Counted from the first letter of the stretch, positions 20,933-30,115 are shown. The stretch is DNA of 64,000 bases from Paenibacillus sp. MBLB1832 (GCF_032271945.1 NZ_CP130319.1:3553001-3617000); one strand, 5' to 3'. The notes: generated by a model from the sequence alone, not told the origin. Numbers and translations: made by a program.

Positions 20933-22750
20933 TTACTGGGGGCCAATCGTGACGACTACACGCATCTCCGTTGCTTGCGCAGTTGCGGTTAAATCGATCA
21001 GGTAGACTGTTTCTGTATGGCCCTCATGGTTGAAATGCTCCGCTTCATGGATCGATGCGCTCCATTGTTCGCCATCATAGCGCACAAATTGCTCATTCGC
21101 GTGCGCTTCGAGCCTAATTTCTCCGCTTCGAACAAGGACTGGCTTATGCTGGGTAACGAATCGCTCCGTAACCGTTACACCTGTTTCGTTGAATACGAAT
21201 TCGTCGGTGAGCGTCAATGTCCCTTGCATTTTATCCACGTAAAACTCTCGCTCCAGTCCTTGAAGTGCAGGCATCTCGTACGCACCGCGCAACTCAAGCG
21301 TCAGACGATCGTAAGCCATGGCACGCTCAACGTCGAGCACTTGCGCCCGATGGTGTACGCCCTCAACTTGATGATGACCATTCAGCATAGGTACACTGTG
21401 TCCTGCTGAACTATTACATAAAATATTATAGCGTTCCTCACCGAAGTATTGCTTCGTGTACAAACCTGCTCCCAAATCCTCAAACCACCTGACCCCATCA
21501 ACGACCCAGATGAAATGGCCGAGATCATTGTGATTGTGCGGCTCATCATTGTGCCCGCCTTTGGCGGCGAAGCTAATGAGCTTCGACCCGACCTGCGAAC
21601 GGCTGACCATCCATTGTGCTTCTGGCAAGAAATCCGTACGTTGCGCCAATCCTTCTCTTTCCCCCAGCAGTGCTTCATTCAGCCAGACGACATTGCGAAC
21701 GGCCCCAGCGAATCGACCGCAATGATCTACGGTTGGAGGTTGATTCTCGAGCGTTGGTATTCGAATGTCGGCAAACTGCTCGCACAATCGACTGAAAATA
21801 CCGACTTGAATGCCATTTTGCCTGGAGCAATCTGAGAAATTGGCAATATGGTTGCCTTGTAAAAAACAGCTCTGAGGGAACTGAGCGACTTTGCGCGCTT
21901 TCTCACTCGTTTGCAGCAAATCGAATTGACCGCCCGTACGCTGCTTAAGCAATTCTGAGAAATACACATAATACCCAAAGCCATAATACCAATACCCCAA
22001 GCCTTCCAAACAAGCGCCTTCCTCTGAGAAGCCTTCCAGAAAGCAATCCATGGAACTAATAACACGTTGTAGAATGGGGAAAAGCATTTTGGAATCAGGC
22101 AGGGTGTAAATCGCCGTCATGCCGATACTACCCGCACATACCGCAGACCAATTGATGTCGCAAGTCTCCCACCAATATGCCCGCTTCACACTCATGTACG
22201 GTTCAAGCACTCGCCGCATAATCTCACGCTCAGCTCTCCGAACCACTTGTCCATCTAGTTGATCCCGGAGCAGGAAACATGTTTCACTCAGCGCATGCGC
22301 GGTCTCGGAGGCAAATAAATCAATATGTTTATATTCTTCGCCTTGGGTGGCTGCATCATGATTCATTAAATGCGCAGGTAAACACCATGTGTACTCATCG
22401 CAAATAGCCCAAATTGTATTCTCGATGTCCGAACGATACGTGTGAACGCCATCTTTCAACGACGCGACAACCAATGCGGCCAAACGGCGGCGACGATCAA
22501 AATAGCTTGCTTCAAATTCAATCCGTGAACCCTTCGCACGGTAAAGGTCATATTCTGTGAATGGTAAGGCTGCAATCGGTCTCGCAGCAAATTCCTGTAC
22601 AAGTGGTGTTACCTCGTTATAAATCGTAGATAAGATGGCACTATCTGTATGCAAATGACCTCGATGGATGATTTGCTTCGCTTCCTGAAAAAGCTGGCCA
22701 TGATTAGACTCCGCCTCCTGCAAGGCTTTCAACAAGTTTCGATGATTCAT
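20933..22750 (-). CDS. Heparinase II/III-family polysaccharide lyase-like protein
   Basis: The 605-residue protein has an alpha-alpha barrel half and a C-terminal beta-sandwich with the family motif GGHNDEPHNHNDLGHFIWVVDG (the conserved H and N of the heparinase_II_III domain), followed by GVRWFEDLGAGLYTKQYF. It likely cleaves an acidic polysaccharide or oligosaccharide. No signal peptide is visible, so its substrate should be imported oligomers. Start at 22750, with AGGAGG; the gene begins 10 bases after the SGNH hydrolase stop and is co-transcribed with it. The substrate is open. Confidence 0.85.
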   Translation of the reverse strand: MNHRNLLKALQEAESNHGQLFQEAKQIIHRGHLHTDSAILSTIYNEVTPLVQEFAARPIAALPFTEYDLYRAKGSRIEFEASYFDRRRRLAALVVASLKDGVHTYRSDIENTIWAICDEYTWCLPAHLMNHDAATQGEEYKHIDLFASETAHALSETCFLLRDQLDGQVVRRAEREIMRRVLEPYMSVKRAYWWETCDINWSAVCAGSIGMTAIYTLPDSKMLFPILQRVISSMDCFLEGFSEEGACLEGLGYWYYGFGYYVYFSELLKQRTGGQFDLLQTSEKARKVAQFPQSCFLQGNHIANFSDCSRQNGIQVGIFSRLCEQFADIRIPTLENQPPTVDHCGRFAGAVRNVVWLNEALLGEREGLAQRTDFLPEAQWMVSRSQVGSKLISFAAKGGHNDEPHNHNDLGHFIWVVDGVRWFEDLGAGLYTKQYFGEERYNILCNSSAGHSVPMLNGHHQVEGVHHRAQVLDVERAMAYDRLTLELRGAYEMPALQGLEREFYVDKMQGTLTLTDEFVFNETGVTVTERFVTQHKPVLVRSGEIRLEAHANEQFVRYDGEQWSASIHEAEHFNHEGHTETVYLIDLTATAQATEMRVVVTIGPQ

Positions 22751-22760
22751 TTGAACCTCC

Positions 22761-23393
22761 TTAATCTGTTGCACCGACAACCTTCAACCAAGCATTTGCA
22801 ATTAATGCATGCCCTGCTGGTGAAGGATGTACGCCGTCAGGTGCCCAGAAAGCGCTGTCAGCTTGCGTAGAAGCTTGTGCAAACAAGCCATCCAAGCATA
22901 GTAATTTGGCTCCGAACTCTCTTGCCAATTCACGAACCACAGTAATTTTCGGATCCAAATCTTCACGCCACAGCTTGCGATCTTCCGGTACTGGAAGAAC
23001 AAATGGCTCAATCAGCAACAGCTTAGCGCCTGTATTAGCTGTCGTGTCCAGCAATTGACGGTATCCCTCTCTGAACTTCTCAGTCGAGGTAGCGTCATTT
23101 CGGTCAAATCTGCGCCATGTATCATTAATACCAATATAAATCGATACAACCTTAGGCTTTAAATCCAAACAATCCTGCTGCCAGCGCTCCTGAAGATCAG
23201 GTACACGGTTGCCGGAAATTCCGCGATTGAAGAACGTTACCCCTTTCTCTGGATATTTCGCCGAGAACTGAGCCGCTGCCATCAGCGCATAGCCTTTCCC
23301 CAAATCATTCGCATTCTCGCGAATACGTCCTGCGTCTGTAATGCTGTCACCTTGGAATAAAACGATATCGCCCTGCTCGATCCATGTTGCCAT
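22761..23393 (-). CDS. SGNH/GDSL hydrolase, probable carbohydrate esterase
   Basis: The 210-residue protein has all four SGNH blocks: GDSITDAG (nucleophile serine), GISGNRV, YIGINDTWR and the catalytic D/H in DGVHPSPAGH. Small Firmicutes enzymes of this type usually remove acetyl groups from polysaccharides. It precedes and overlaps the regulatory zone of the heparinase-like gene, so it may deacetylate the polysaccharide that the lyase cuts. Start at 23393, preceded by AAGGAGG. No signal peptide. Confidence 0.9.
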   Translation of the reverse strand: MATWIEQGDIVLFQGDSITDAGRIRENANDLGKGYALMAAAQFSAKYPEKGVTFFNRGISGNRVPDLQERWQQDCLDLKPKVVSIYIGINDTWRRFDRNDATSTEKFREGYRQLLDTTANTGAKLLLIEPFVLPVPEDRKLWREDLDPKITVVRELAREFGAKLLCLDGLFAQASTQADSAFWAPDGVHPSPAGHALIANAWLKVVGATD

Positions 23394-23467
23394 TGTGATA
23401 ACCCCCTCCTTTTCCTCACAAATTATACCATACAGGTTGAAACGCTTAAATACAGAAAATAAGACAC

Positions 23468-23506
23468 AAAAAAAACCGAGACTCACACATATTCGTGTGA
23501 ACTCGG
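23468..23506 (-). terminator. Terminator after the Spo0E-like gene
   Basis: CCGAG and CTCGG with an inner TCACAC/GTGTGA stem; the minus strand ends in a run of T. It begins just past the Spo0E-like stop. Confidence 0.8.
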
Positions 23507-23514
23507 CTTGCTCA

Positions 23515-23682
23515 TTACGCTATTTGCTTTGGGGATAGATCATAATACCTGTTCAGAAGTTGATCCAAATCGATAGAAAGTTTCAATACCGTTTCAGACA
23601 ATAGGCCATATGTTTGACTAGCAAGATTCAGCTCATTGCGAAGTGCTTCAATCTTCTCTTCCAACTCATATCGTTGCGCCAT
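23515..23682 (-). CDS. Spo0E-like sporulation regulatory protein (aspartyl-phosphate phosphatase)
   Basis: A short gene that encodes 55 residues: start ATG at 23682, GGAGG nine bases before it, stop at 23515. The protein reads MAQRYELEEKIEALRNELN, then a central LKLSIDLDQLLNRYYDL. The S-x-x-x-D pattern in SIDLD followed by a hydrophobic QLLNRY matches the active-site signature of the Spo0E/YisI/YnzD family, which removes phosphate from Spo0A and so delays sporulation. The length is usual for the family. It has its own terminator and an A+T-rich upstream region. The family assignment rests on the motif and helix pattern, not on a search. Confidence 0.8.
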   Translation of the reverse strand: MAQRYELEEKIEALRNELNLASQTYGLLSETVLKLSIDLDQLLNRYYDLSPKQIA

Positions 23683-23820
23683 GTGATCCCCTCCGATTTT
23701 GAAATTTCCTTTTGTGGATAACTTACACGTTTTGTTACTTTAAATATAAAATAAAGTTGTTAAGAAATTATTAGTAAATCATTATAAAAACATTTTTTTC
23801 GAGAAAATTTTACAAAAAAA

Positions 23821-24618
23821 TTATAATTGCACGATTTGTCCTGCTGGAACTTCCACGGTTTCCCCTTCTGCACTAAGCCAAACTGAGACTGCAGACGGAT
23901 TGTGGATGATCTTACAATTTGCTGAGAAACGCAGGCTCTCCACAGCTTTCATGTAGGCAACAATTTCGGCGTTCGTAGCGAACCAGATATCATCTCTGCC
24001 TTTGAATTTCGCGCCGAATTGTTCCATGATTTCCCAATTGTTGTCATCCTCGAACTCGTAGCTATGCCCCCAAACATACAGCAAAGCCATACGGGAAAAC
24101 CGTTGCTGCAAGGCGAGGAAAGCATCCGCCTGCTCCAGCATTTGCTTATGGTGACAAGTTGGATGCCATTGCAGGAAATCACTTGGCATATGGAAACCAC
24201 CATGGCTGGCGGTTGTTCTTGCATATTCAATTCCTAGTCCTGGAAGATGACTAAGAACACGTTCTGAGTAAGAACCGAATGGATAGCTCATTCCACGTAC
24301 GGGATAGCCGACAAGCGTTTCCAACGCTTCCCTATCCATAGATAACTCACGTACGATTTGATCGGAAGGAGACTGCTCCAGAAACGGATGATCCACCGTG
24401 TGGGCGGACACTTCATGACCGTGAAAAAGAGACTTAACTTCAGACGCCGAAATATAGCCTTCTTTTCCAAAAAAACCGCTATTCAAATGGAAAGAGGCCT
24501 TCAGTCCGTGTTCATTCAGTATATGCACTAACCTACGGTCGTGCGCCTTCCCATCATCATAGCTCAATGTTACTGCTTTCGTCACGCCTTGTGGAAACCG
24601 ATCCAACCGAATACGCAT
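23821..24618 (-). CDS. Polysaccharide deacetylase (NodB/CE4) family protein
   Basis: The 265-residue protein has a NodB-type fold: the metal-binding aspartate pair in TLSYDDGKAHDRRL and the histidine motif HEVSAHTVDHPFLEQ, followed by SYPFGSYSERVLSHL. It would remove acetyl groups from a carbohydrate; without a signal peptide the action would be on an intracellular or exported intermediate. I use the ATG at 24618, with GGAGG. Single-gene unit; its short C-terminal extension (from about 225) resembles a small beta module. Confidence 0.85.
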   Translation of the reverse strand: MRIRLDRFPQGVTKAVTLSYDDGKAHDRRLVHILNEHGLKASFHLNSGFFGKEGYISASEVKSLFHGHEVSAHTVDHPFLEQSPSDQIVRELSMDREALETLVGYPVRGMSYPFGSYSERVLSHLPGLGIEYARTTASHGGFHMPSDFLQWHPTCHHKQMLEQADAFLALQQRFSRMALLYVWGHSYEFEDDNNWEIMEQFGAKFKGRDDIWFATNAEIVAYMKAVESLRFSANCKIIHNPSAVSVWLSAEGETVEVPAGQIVQL

Positions 24619-24697
24619 GCGATAACCTCCATGATAAACTTTCACTCTTATTCACTCTATCAGAAAGTCTATCATCAGGCTATCGCCATTTTCGATA

Positions 24698-24741
24698 GAT
24701 AAAAAAACCGCTCTCGCTAGCTGTAGGCTAACCAAGAGCGG
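24698..24741 (-). terminator. Terminator after the GGDEF-like regulator gene
   Basis: CCGCTCT and AGAGCGG arms; the minus strand ends in a T run. It closes the transcript of the regulator at 24766-26118. Confidence 0.78.
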
Positions 24742-24748
24742 TGAAGTT

Positions 24749-24767
24749 GAGGCATCGCCTCTTTTTT
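24749..24767 (+). terminator. Small terminator-like hairpin, plus strand
   Basis: GAGGC, ATC, GCCTC and six T form a compact terminator on the plus strand. No plus-strand gene ends here, so it may block antisense transcription into the regulator gene. Confidence 0.45.
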
Positions 24768-26118
24768 AAGTGACGTAGGAATTACCTGCAAATTTCTCTA
24801 AAAATTGAAGACGAAACGTCTGCTTCGGTCTTCCTTTCGGCACCTTCACATACCCCACGATGGCAATCAAGCCGTGATCCATCCATTGCAGTAACAAGCG
24901 GTGTGTACTTCTAACGGTAACACCCAGAATATTCGCCAACTCGTGAACCTCGTAATTCAACTTATTCGTACGCGCTACGGTGGCGAGAAGCCGGCTCAAA
25001 TAGGCTGATGTCATGCCCGCTTCTTCGGCGTTTTTCAGCAAAACAGGATCTGTCACCGACAGATCTCGGCTTAACGGGTCCGCCATTTCCAGCGGGCCAA
25101 TTAGTGTTTTGTCCTCATGCACGATAAAACAGGTATTGCCCCCAGCCTCTTTACAGCGGCGCAGCGCGAGACGCGCATGGGCGCCTGCTTCATTCGCGCT
25201 GCGTCCCATACCGATCCCCATACTTAGAGACAGACCCAATGATTTCCATACTTCACGCGCAAGGGGTACGAATTTATAGCCGACTGTTTCCCGTTCGAAG
25301 ATGCCTCGGGTCGTGAAAAACACATAATCATCCGCACCCAAATGCGTGAGATAGCCATCCAGTGATTCTACATAGTCAATCAATTTGCGATGAATTTCCA
25401 GCTTAAACCGCTGAATCTCATGCTCGGAGCTTTGCTGCTGCAGCTTCTTGCCGAAATTATCCACGTTCAGCATCCCGACGAGTATTTGCGCTTCTTTGCT
25501 TCGCCGGGTTTCTGTCGTTAGCAGCGCACGCTCTAGGGCAACCGTGATATTCTGGTCGGTTGGTGCGATCCATTCGCAGGAAATGCCTATTCGGTTTAGC
25601 TCCTCCGCGACTTCAGTCTCGGTGGTCAGCGCTGCCTGCGTTTTGCCTTCTCTATACGCTTCCATATGGAATTGGATTAATTCATCGGTTTGCGGATAAG
25701 GAGCACCATCGTAAATCAAAAAGTTGGACGCCGATTCGCCGATTTCTTTGACATGCTGATGAAGGTCGGAAGAAGTAAAGGAATCGATACTGAACACCGA
25801 TGACCTTGTTGCAAGTTCTTTATGATGACGTAAACGATACAAGGCGCTAAACAAACCTGCGTCCGTTAATGGAATCATATGTACGGGAAGACGCGTAACG
25901 ACATGTTCCTTCACCCGTCGATACAAGGCTGGGCTAGTGACAAGAAGTACTTCTACTTCGGTGAGTAATTGCTCTGCTGCCGCTGGCGCTTTCTCTGTTG
26001 AACAAGCACAATGGAGTGGTTGAAAAAAAGGGAATGACGTTGCGATTACGCTCAACACCTTATTCACCAGCGCCTCAGGCCCGAGAATACCAATGGCAAT
26101 ACGGTTCGGAATTTCCAT
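24766..26118 (-). CDS. Transcriptional regulator with atypical GGDEF-like domain and C-terminal winged helix
   Basis: The 450-residue protein does not match a family I can name. The N-terminus (1-110) resembles an alpha/beta receiver or ligand domain; the middle (about 215-345) has GGDEF-like spacing with the motif LGADDYVFFTTRG and MGIGMGRSANEAGAHARLALRRCKEAGG but lacks the signature GGDEF sequence; the C-terminus (about 375-450) looks like a winged helix (ELANILGVTVRSTHRLLLQWMDHGLIAIV). It could be a regulator that binds a nucleotide, but not a cyclic-di-GMP synthase. AGAGGAG precedes the ATG at 26118. It is a single-gene unit with its own terminator. Confidence 0.65.
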   Translation of the reverse strand: MEIPNRIAIGILGPEALVNKVLSVIATSFPFFQPLHCACSTEKAPAAAEQLLTEVEVLLVTSPALYRRVKEHVVTRLPVHMIPLTDAGLFSALYRLRHHKELATRSSVFSIDSFTSSDLHQHVKEIGESASNFLIYDGAPYPQTDELIQFHMEAYREGKTQAALTTETEVAEELNRIGISCEWIAPTDQNITVALERALLTTETRRSKEAQILVGMLNVDNFGKKLQQQSSEHEIQRFKLEIHRKLIDYVESLDGYLTHLGADDYVFFTTRGIFERETVGYKFVPLAREVWKSLGLSLSMGIGMGRSANEAGAHARLALRRCKEAGGNTCFIVHEDKTLIGPLEMADPLSRDLSVTDPVLLKNAEEAGMTSAYLSRLLATVARTNKLNYEVHELANILGVTVRSTHRLLLQWMDHGLIAIVGYVKVPKGRPKQTFRLQFLEKFAGNSYVT

Positions 26119-26173
26119 CACGTTCGGCTCCTCTACTTGATCATCTTCATCAAGTATACGCCCCTCAGCGACT

Positions 26174-26200
26174 AAAAGACAAATCGTTATCCTGTCTTTT
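26174..26200 (-). terminator. Possible terminator after the isomerase gene
   Basis: AAAAGACA and TGTCTTTT are perfect arms with an 11-base loop, located 20 bases past the isomerase stop. The T run after the stem is weak. Confidence 0.45.
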
Positions 26201-26219
26201 AATACTTGTACCCCGAAAC

Positions 26220-27047
26220 TTACTTCCAGGCTAGTTCGGCACGAGATAGCAGATCTTGTACTGCGCGAATCGCCGTTACGACACGTTTCGGATTGCTCGC
26301 ATGCGGCAAGTAGTGATGTAAATGCGGTTCCACGGAGAGATATCCCGTGTACGCGCGTTCGCGCAAGTTGACGAATAACTGCTCGATTTGCCCCTCGCCT
26401 TTTCCTGCTGGAACGAACTGATGCGGTGCACTCTTCGCATCTTTGACATGAACATAGTCGATGTATTCACTCAGCTTGGGATATGCTTCCTCCACAGGCT
26501 TCACGTCATTCATAACGAAATTACCGGGATCAAAGGCTAAGCGCAGAGATGGCGACGAACAATGCTGCAAAATGTCCAAACACCGCTCATCCTTGGAGCC
26601 ATACAACTTATTATCATTTTCCAAAATAAGAATGACGCCATGCATCTCTGCGATCTTCGTTAATTGCGATAGGCGGCTCATGACTTCTTCCCTGCAAGCG
26701 TCCAGGTCTTTACCTTCTGGTGGATGATAAGAGAAGATCCGAATATATGGCGTGCCTAACGCCTGCGCGGCGCGCACTGCGCGATGCATGGCTTCCAGCT
26801 GCGGAGCAAAATCTTCGGCGAGAGGGTATTTCCCAATTGGTGAAGCAACGGAAGAAACTGCGAATCCACGTTCATCTACCGTTTTGCGAATTTGCACCAA
26901 TTCTTCCTCATTTAATTCAAGCACATTCTTCCCCCATACATTACGAATCTCCAGATGGGTCAGCCCTTCTTGAGCAAGAACATCCAGTTGTTCCTCCAAA
27001 TCTCCCGAAATTTCATCCGCGAAGCAAGTTAGTTTTACTGTGGACAT
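26220..27047 (-). CDS. Sugar phosphate isomerase/epimerase-type TIM barrel protein
   Basis: The 275-residue protein has the family pattern: TCFADEISGDL near the start, IRIFSYHPPEGKDL, VILILENDNKLYG (metal ligand E), RLAFDPGNFVMN, DYVHVKDAKS and GEGQIEQLF with GYLSVEPHLH. It probably epimerises or isomerises a sugar or sugar acid. It follows the Gfo/Idh gene by 85 bases in the same direction, the same module as at 10751-13617. Start at 27047 with AGGAGG. Confidence 0.87.
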   Translation of the reverse strand: MSTVKLTCFADEISGDLEEQLDVLAQEGLTHLEIRNVWGKNVLELNEEELVQIRKTVDERGFAVSSVASPIGKYPLAEDFAPQLEAMHRAVRAAQALGTPYIRIFSYHPPEGKDLDACREEVMSRLSQLTKIAEMHGVILILENDNKLYGSKDERCLDILQHCSSPSLRLAFDPGNFVMNDVKPVEEAYPKLSEYIDYVHVKDAKSAPHQFVPAGKGEGQIEQLFVNLRERAYTGYLSVEPHLHHYLPHASNPKRVVTAIRAVQDLLSRAELAWK

Positions 27048-27132
27048 GTAGATACCTCCTAAAAGTTTTGAGCAACCCATGCAAGCGAAGCGGCGTGTTG
27101 TAGCAGCTAAACTCGCTTCGGAAGCATTCGCT

Positions 27133-28326
27133 CTATGATTTACTCCCGAACGAAGCCGACATATCGACCGCAGCTGCAGGCATTGTATTGACTTTTTTCA
27201 CAAAGTTGGATGACCGAATCTTCTCTTCTAGATGAGCTTGAAACGCATCTCCATCCAGGGGAACGTCCACAGGACGGTTCTCGAATGAGGACAGCATGAT
27301 GCCATTGGCAAGTGTTACGGCGCCAAGCCCTTCTGGTCCCTCAGCAATTAAATCCACATCTTGACCGAGCAAGCGAGCGACTAGACGCTGTGTGACGAAG
27401 CTATGACCTGTTTCAGCGGAAGTATCCACCTCGATTTCAACCGGTGAGATCTCCCAATTTGCAAAATGCTGCTCGGTTTCGCGCGTGAACGTCAGCATCG
27501 ATTGCCCATAGGGGAAGTGAAGCAATTTGCCATTCTCAAGTATGAGTTTCCCCAGATCGCCAACGATTTCTAATCGATTCGTTCCTGGCAGCTCTGCCGT
27601 CGTGACGATTAAATGTCCGATCATCCCATTCGCATGCTCGAAATATGCCGTGACTTCATCCTCAACTTCAATGTCATGATATTTGCCAATATGCGCATGT
27701 CCTGAAATGCGAGCAGGCAACCCGAACAACCATTGGTACATGTCTAAGGTGTGCGGACATTGATTCGTCAGAATACCGCCGCCTTCTCCAGCCCATGTTG
27801 CTCGCCAGCCGCCACTATTGTAATACGTTTGGGAGCGGAACCATTTCGTGTGAATCCATGTTGCACGTGTCAATTGGCCCAACGCACCGCTGGCTACCAG
27901 CTCTTTGAGCTTCGCGTAGAAAGGAAGCGTTCTCTCTTGGAACATGATCGCGAACTGCAAATCTGGATAGCTCCCTTTCGCTGCTTCATAGGCCGCAATC
28001 ATCCGATTCGCATCGTTCACATGCACAGCAATCGGCTTCTCGCACATCACGTGAATCCCTCGTTCAAAGGCCTCGATGGCAATTGTCGGATGATCATAAT
28101 GCGGTACCGCGATGATGACCACATCCAGACCCGAATGCGCTAACAATTCGCTAGCGGTATAATACGCTTTTGCCCCATACTGACTCGCGGCTTGATCGGC
28201 TTTCTCTTGAACCATGTCACAAACAGCAACGAATTCAACTTTTGCCATTTCACTCAAATATTTCGCATGCACCTTACCGATGTTCCCAACGCCAACTAAT
28301 CCGAATTTCAATTTTCGCTGACTCAT
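27133..28326 (-). CDS. Gfo/Idh/MocA-family oxidoreductase
   Basis: The 397-residue protein opens KFGLVGVGNIGKVHAKYL and has the family EKP motif (HVMCEKPIAV) and GGGILTNQCPHTLDMYQWLFG with the catalytic histidine. The C-terminal part is slightly longer than usual (tail rich in A and S). It oxidises a sugar or cyclitol with NAD(P). It leads a two-gene unit with the TIM-barrel isomerase and is divergent from an AraC regulator at 28448. Start at 28326, with GGAGG. Confidence 0.9.
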   Translation of the reverse strand: MSQRKLKFGLVGVGNIGKVHAKYLSEMAKVEFVAVCDMVQEKADQAASQYGAKAYYTASELLAHSGLDVVIIAVPHYDHPTIAIEAFERGIHVMCEKPIAVHVNDANRMIAAYEAAKGSYPDLQFAIMFQERTLPFYAKLKELVASGALGQLTRATWIHTKWFRSQTYYNSGGWRATWAGEGGGILTNQCPHTLDMYQWLFGLPARISGHAHIGKYHDIEVEDEVTAYFEHANGMIGHLIVTTAELPGTNRLEIVGDLGKLILENGKLLHFPYGQSMLTFTRETEQHFANWEISPVEIEVDTSAETGHSFVTQRLVARLLGQDVDLIAEGPEGLGAVTLANGIMLSSFENRPVDVPLDGDAFQAHLEEKIRSSNFVKKVNTMPAAAVDMSASFGSKS

Positions 28327-28447
28327 AATTTCCCTCCAAAACATATTGAATCTCACACTCTCATCCTATATCATTACAATTACAACTTCCTTGATGAAAT
28401 TGCCTCAGAAGTGGATAATCTTGCTCAATTGATCTGGAGGATTCGAG

Positions 28448-29296
28448 ATGTTAGCTGACTATCTGACTTACTTGGATAACCATGTGAATTTCGTCCATGC
28501 CACGCGAAAGCCCCCATTCAATGTTCACTTTCACCTGCATAAAGGCTGTGAGATTTTCTTCCTCATCCGCGGCGACGTCAATTACTTTGTTGAGAAAACG
28601 GTGTATCCTCTGCAATACGGCGATCTCATTATTACGAATGAGCATGAAATTCATAAGCCTGCCCTTACAACGGATGCGATGTATGAACGTGTGACGATTG
28701 AGTTTAATCCGGCACTTATCGCGCTCTTTCAAACGGAGACTATTCAGCCTCTTCAGTGTTTCTATGACCGCCCGCTTGGCGAAAATAACAAAATAACGCT
28801 CACCGAGCAGGAGACGTCAACTTTGGTGGCGCTTTTCCAGCGGTATCACGAAACAAAAAAGCACCCCCATTCTGGAGTTGCTTTGACTAAACTAGGTTGT
28901 ATGTTGGAAATCGTCACGTTGGTGCAACGTGCCTTTGACACGAATAAAGAAAAGGAGCTCGGCATAGGATTGCATGCTCGGTTGACCCCGATTCTTGCTT
29001 ACCTCAATCAGCATCTCGCCGAGGATTTATCCTTGGAGAAGCTGGAGATGACATTCTTTATTTCCAGATATCATCTCAGCCGCCTCTTCAAAAAGCACAC
29101 GGGCAGCACCATCCACGAATACATCGTATATAAGCGCATCGCATTAGCCAAGCAGCTTTTGAAAGATGGCGCCAATGTCACCGAGGCTTGCATGGGGTCT
29201 GGTTTTAATGACTATACAGGATTTCTGCGGATGTTCAAAAAGAAAGTAGGCGTACTGCCGAAGCAGTATGCGAAGCAAGCGAATGTACAGGAGTAG
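28448..29296 (+). CDS. AraC-family regulator
   Basis: The 282-residue protein has a cupin-type sensing domain (HLHKGCEIFFLIRGDVNYFVEK, YGDLIITNEHEIHKP) and a C-terminal AraC pair of motifs (LEKLEMTFFISRYHLSRLFKKHTGSTIHEYI and GFNDYTGFLRMFKKKVGVLPKQY). It stands divergent from the Gfo/Idh plus isomerase unit across 121 bases and likely controls it. Start at 28448 preceded by GGAGG. It is convergent with the PPDK regulatory gene, ending 5 bases before the latter's stop. Confidence 0.9.
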   Translation: MLADYLTYLDNHVNFVHATRKPPFNVHFHLHKGCEIFFLIRGDVNYFVEKTVYPLQYGDLIITNEHEIHKPALTTDAMYERVTIEFNPALIALFQTETIQPLQCFYDRPLGENNKITLTEQETSTLVALFQRYHETKKHPHSGVALTKLGCMLEIVTLVQRAFDTNKEKELGIGLHARLTPILAYLNQHLAEDLSLEKLEMTFFISRYHLSRLFKKHTGSTIHEYIVYKRIALAKQLLKDGANVTEACMGSGFNDYTGFLRMFKKKVGVLPKQYAKQANVQE

Positions 29297-29301
29297 GGGC
29301 T

Positions 29302-30102
29302 CTACATCCTATCCATGATAAGGCCAGCTGTTTCTTCAATTGCTTTCTCCGTGACGTCGATTACCCTGCATCCAAGCTGCTTATACAAGCCAAAGGCGTA
29401 CTCCAGCTCTTCTGCAACTCTTTCTATGGCCGAATATTTAGCGCCAAATGGCAGCCCAACCGCTTTCAGTCGTTCCGTTCGTATCTTAACGAGCTGATCC
29501 GCGCTCATCGTCAATCCGATTACTTTGCTTTTATTCAACGTGAACAATTCTTTCGGCGGTCTTACTTCCGGCACTAACGGATAATTGGCTACTTTATATC
29601 CTTTATGTGCCAGATAGATACTTAACGGTGTTTTGGATGTCCTTGATATGCCCAAAAGAACAATATCCGCTTGCTTAAATGCACCTGTATCTTTGCCGTC
29701 ATCGCATTTCACTGCAAATTCAATAGCTTCAACCCGCTTATAATAATCTTCATCCATTTGGTGCAGCAATCCCGCTTGCTTTTTAGGAGAATCATGAAAG
29801 TTATCTATGAATGCTTGCATGACAGGACCCATAACGTCTATACTGGTCACGTTTAAACGAATCGCTTCTTGTCGCATCATCTCTCTTAATTCTGGAAGAA
29901 CCAGTGTGTAGACAACGAAACCGTTCAGCCTCGAAGCTTCCTCCATCATCAATTGGATTTCTTGCTCCGTACGCATGGTCCCAAAGCGTTTTACATGAAC
30001 TTTGCTGGCATTAAACTGACGAATTGTCGCTTGAACGACGGAATTTGCCGTCTCCCCAACCGAATCGGAACATACGAAAATCGTACGGACTTTCTCTTCC
30101 AC
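29302..30102 (-). CDS. Pyruvate, phosphate dikinase regulatory protein (PDRP, DUF299/YqfL family)
   Basis: The 266-residue protein has the P-loop-like GISRTSKTPLSIYLAHKGYKVANYPLVP and the GSHP-type residues of the DUF299 family. It phosphorylates and dephosphorylates a threonine of PPDK, switching it off and on with ADP/phosphate. The start I choose is the GTG at 30102 because AGGAGG lies 8 bases before it; a TTG at 30126 would overlap ppdK. The PPDK stop (30116) lies in that ribosome binding site, so the two are coupled. In Bacillus subtilis the homologue yqfL is in an operon with the CcpN regulator gene, which is a link to the gap gene here. Confidence 0.92.
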   Translation of the reverse strand: MEEKVRTIFVCSDSVGETANSVVQATIRQFNASKVHVKRFGTMRTEQEIQLMMEEASRLNGFVVYTLVLPELREMMRQEAIRLNVTSIDVMGPVMQAFIDNFHDSPKKQAGLLHQMDEDYYKRVEAIEFAVKCDDGKDTGAFKQADIVLLGISRTSKTPLSIYLAHKGYKVANYPLVPEVRPPKELFTLNKSKVIGLTMSADQLVKIRTERLKAVGLPFGAKYSAIERVAEELEYAFGLYKQLGCRVIDVTEKAIEETAGLIMDRM

Positions 30103-30115
30103 CTGTGATTTCCTC

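Noticed and set aside
23431-23450. cre-like sequence upstream of the SGNH esterase
   Set aside because: The spacing around the central CG is off by one and several positions mismatch.
23713-23721. A perfect DnaA-box-like 9-mer TTATCCACA upstream of the Spo0E-like gene
   Set aside because: A 9-mer occurs about once in two such windows by chance, and no cluster or replication gene is near.
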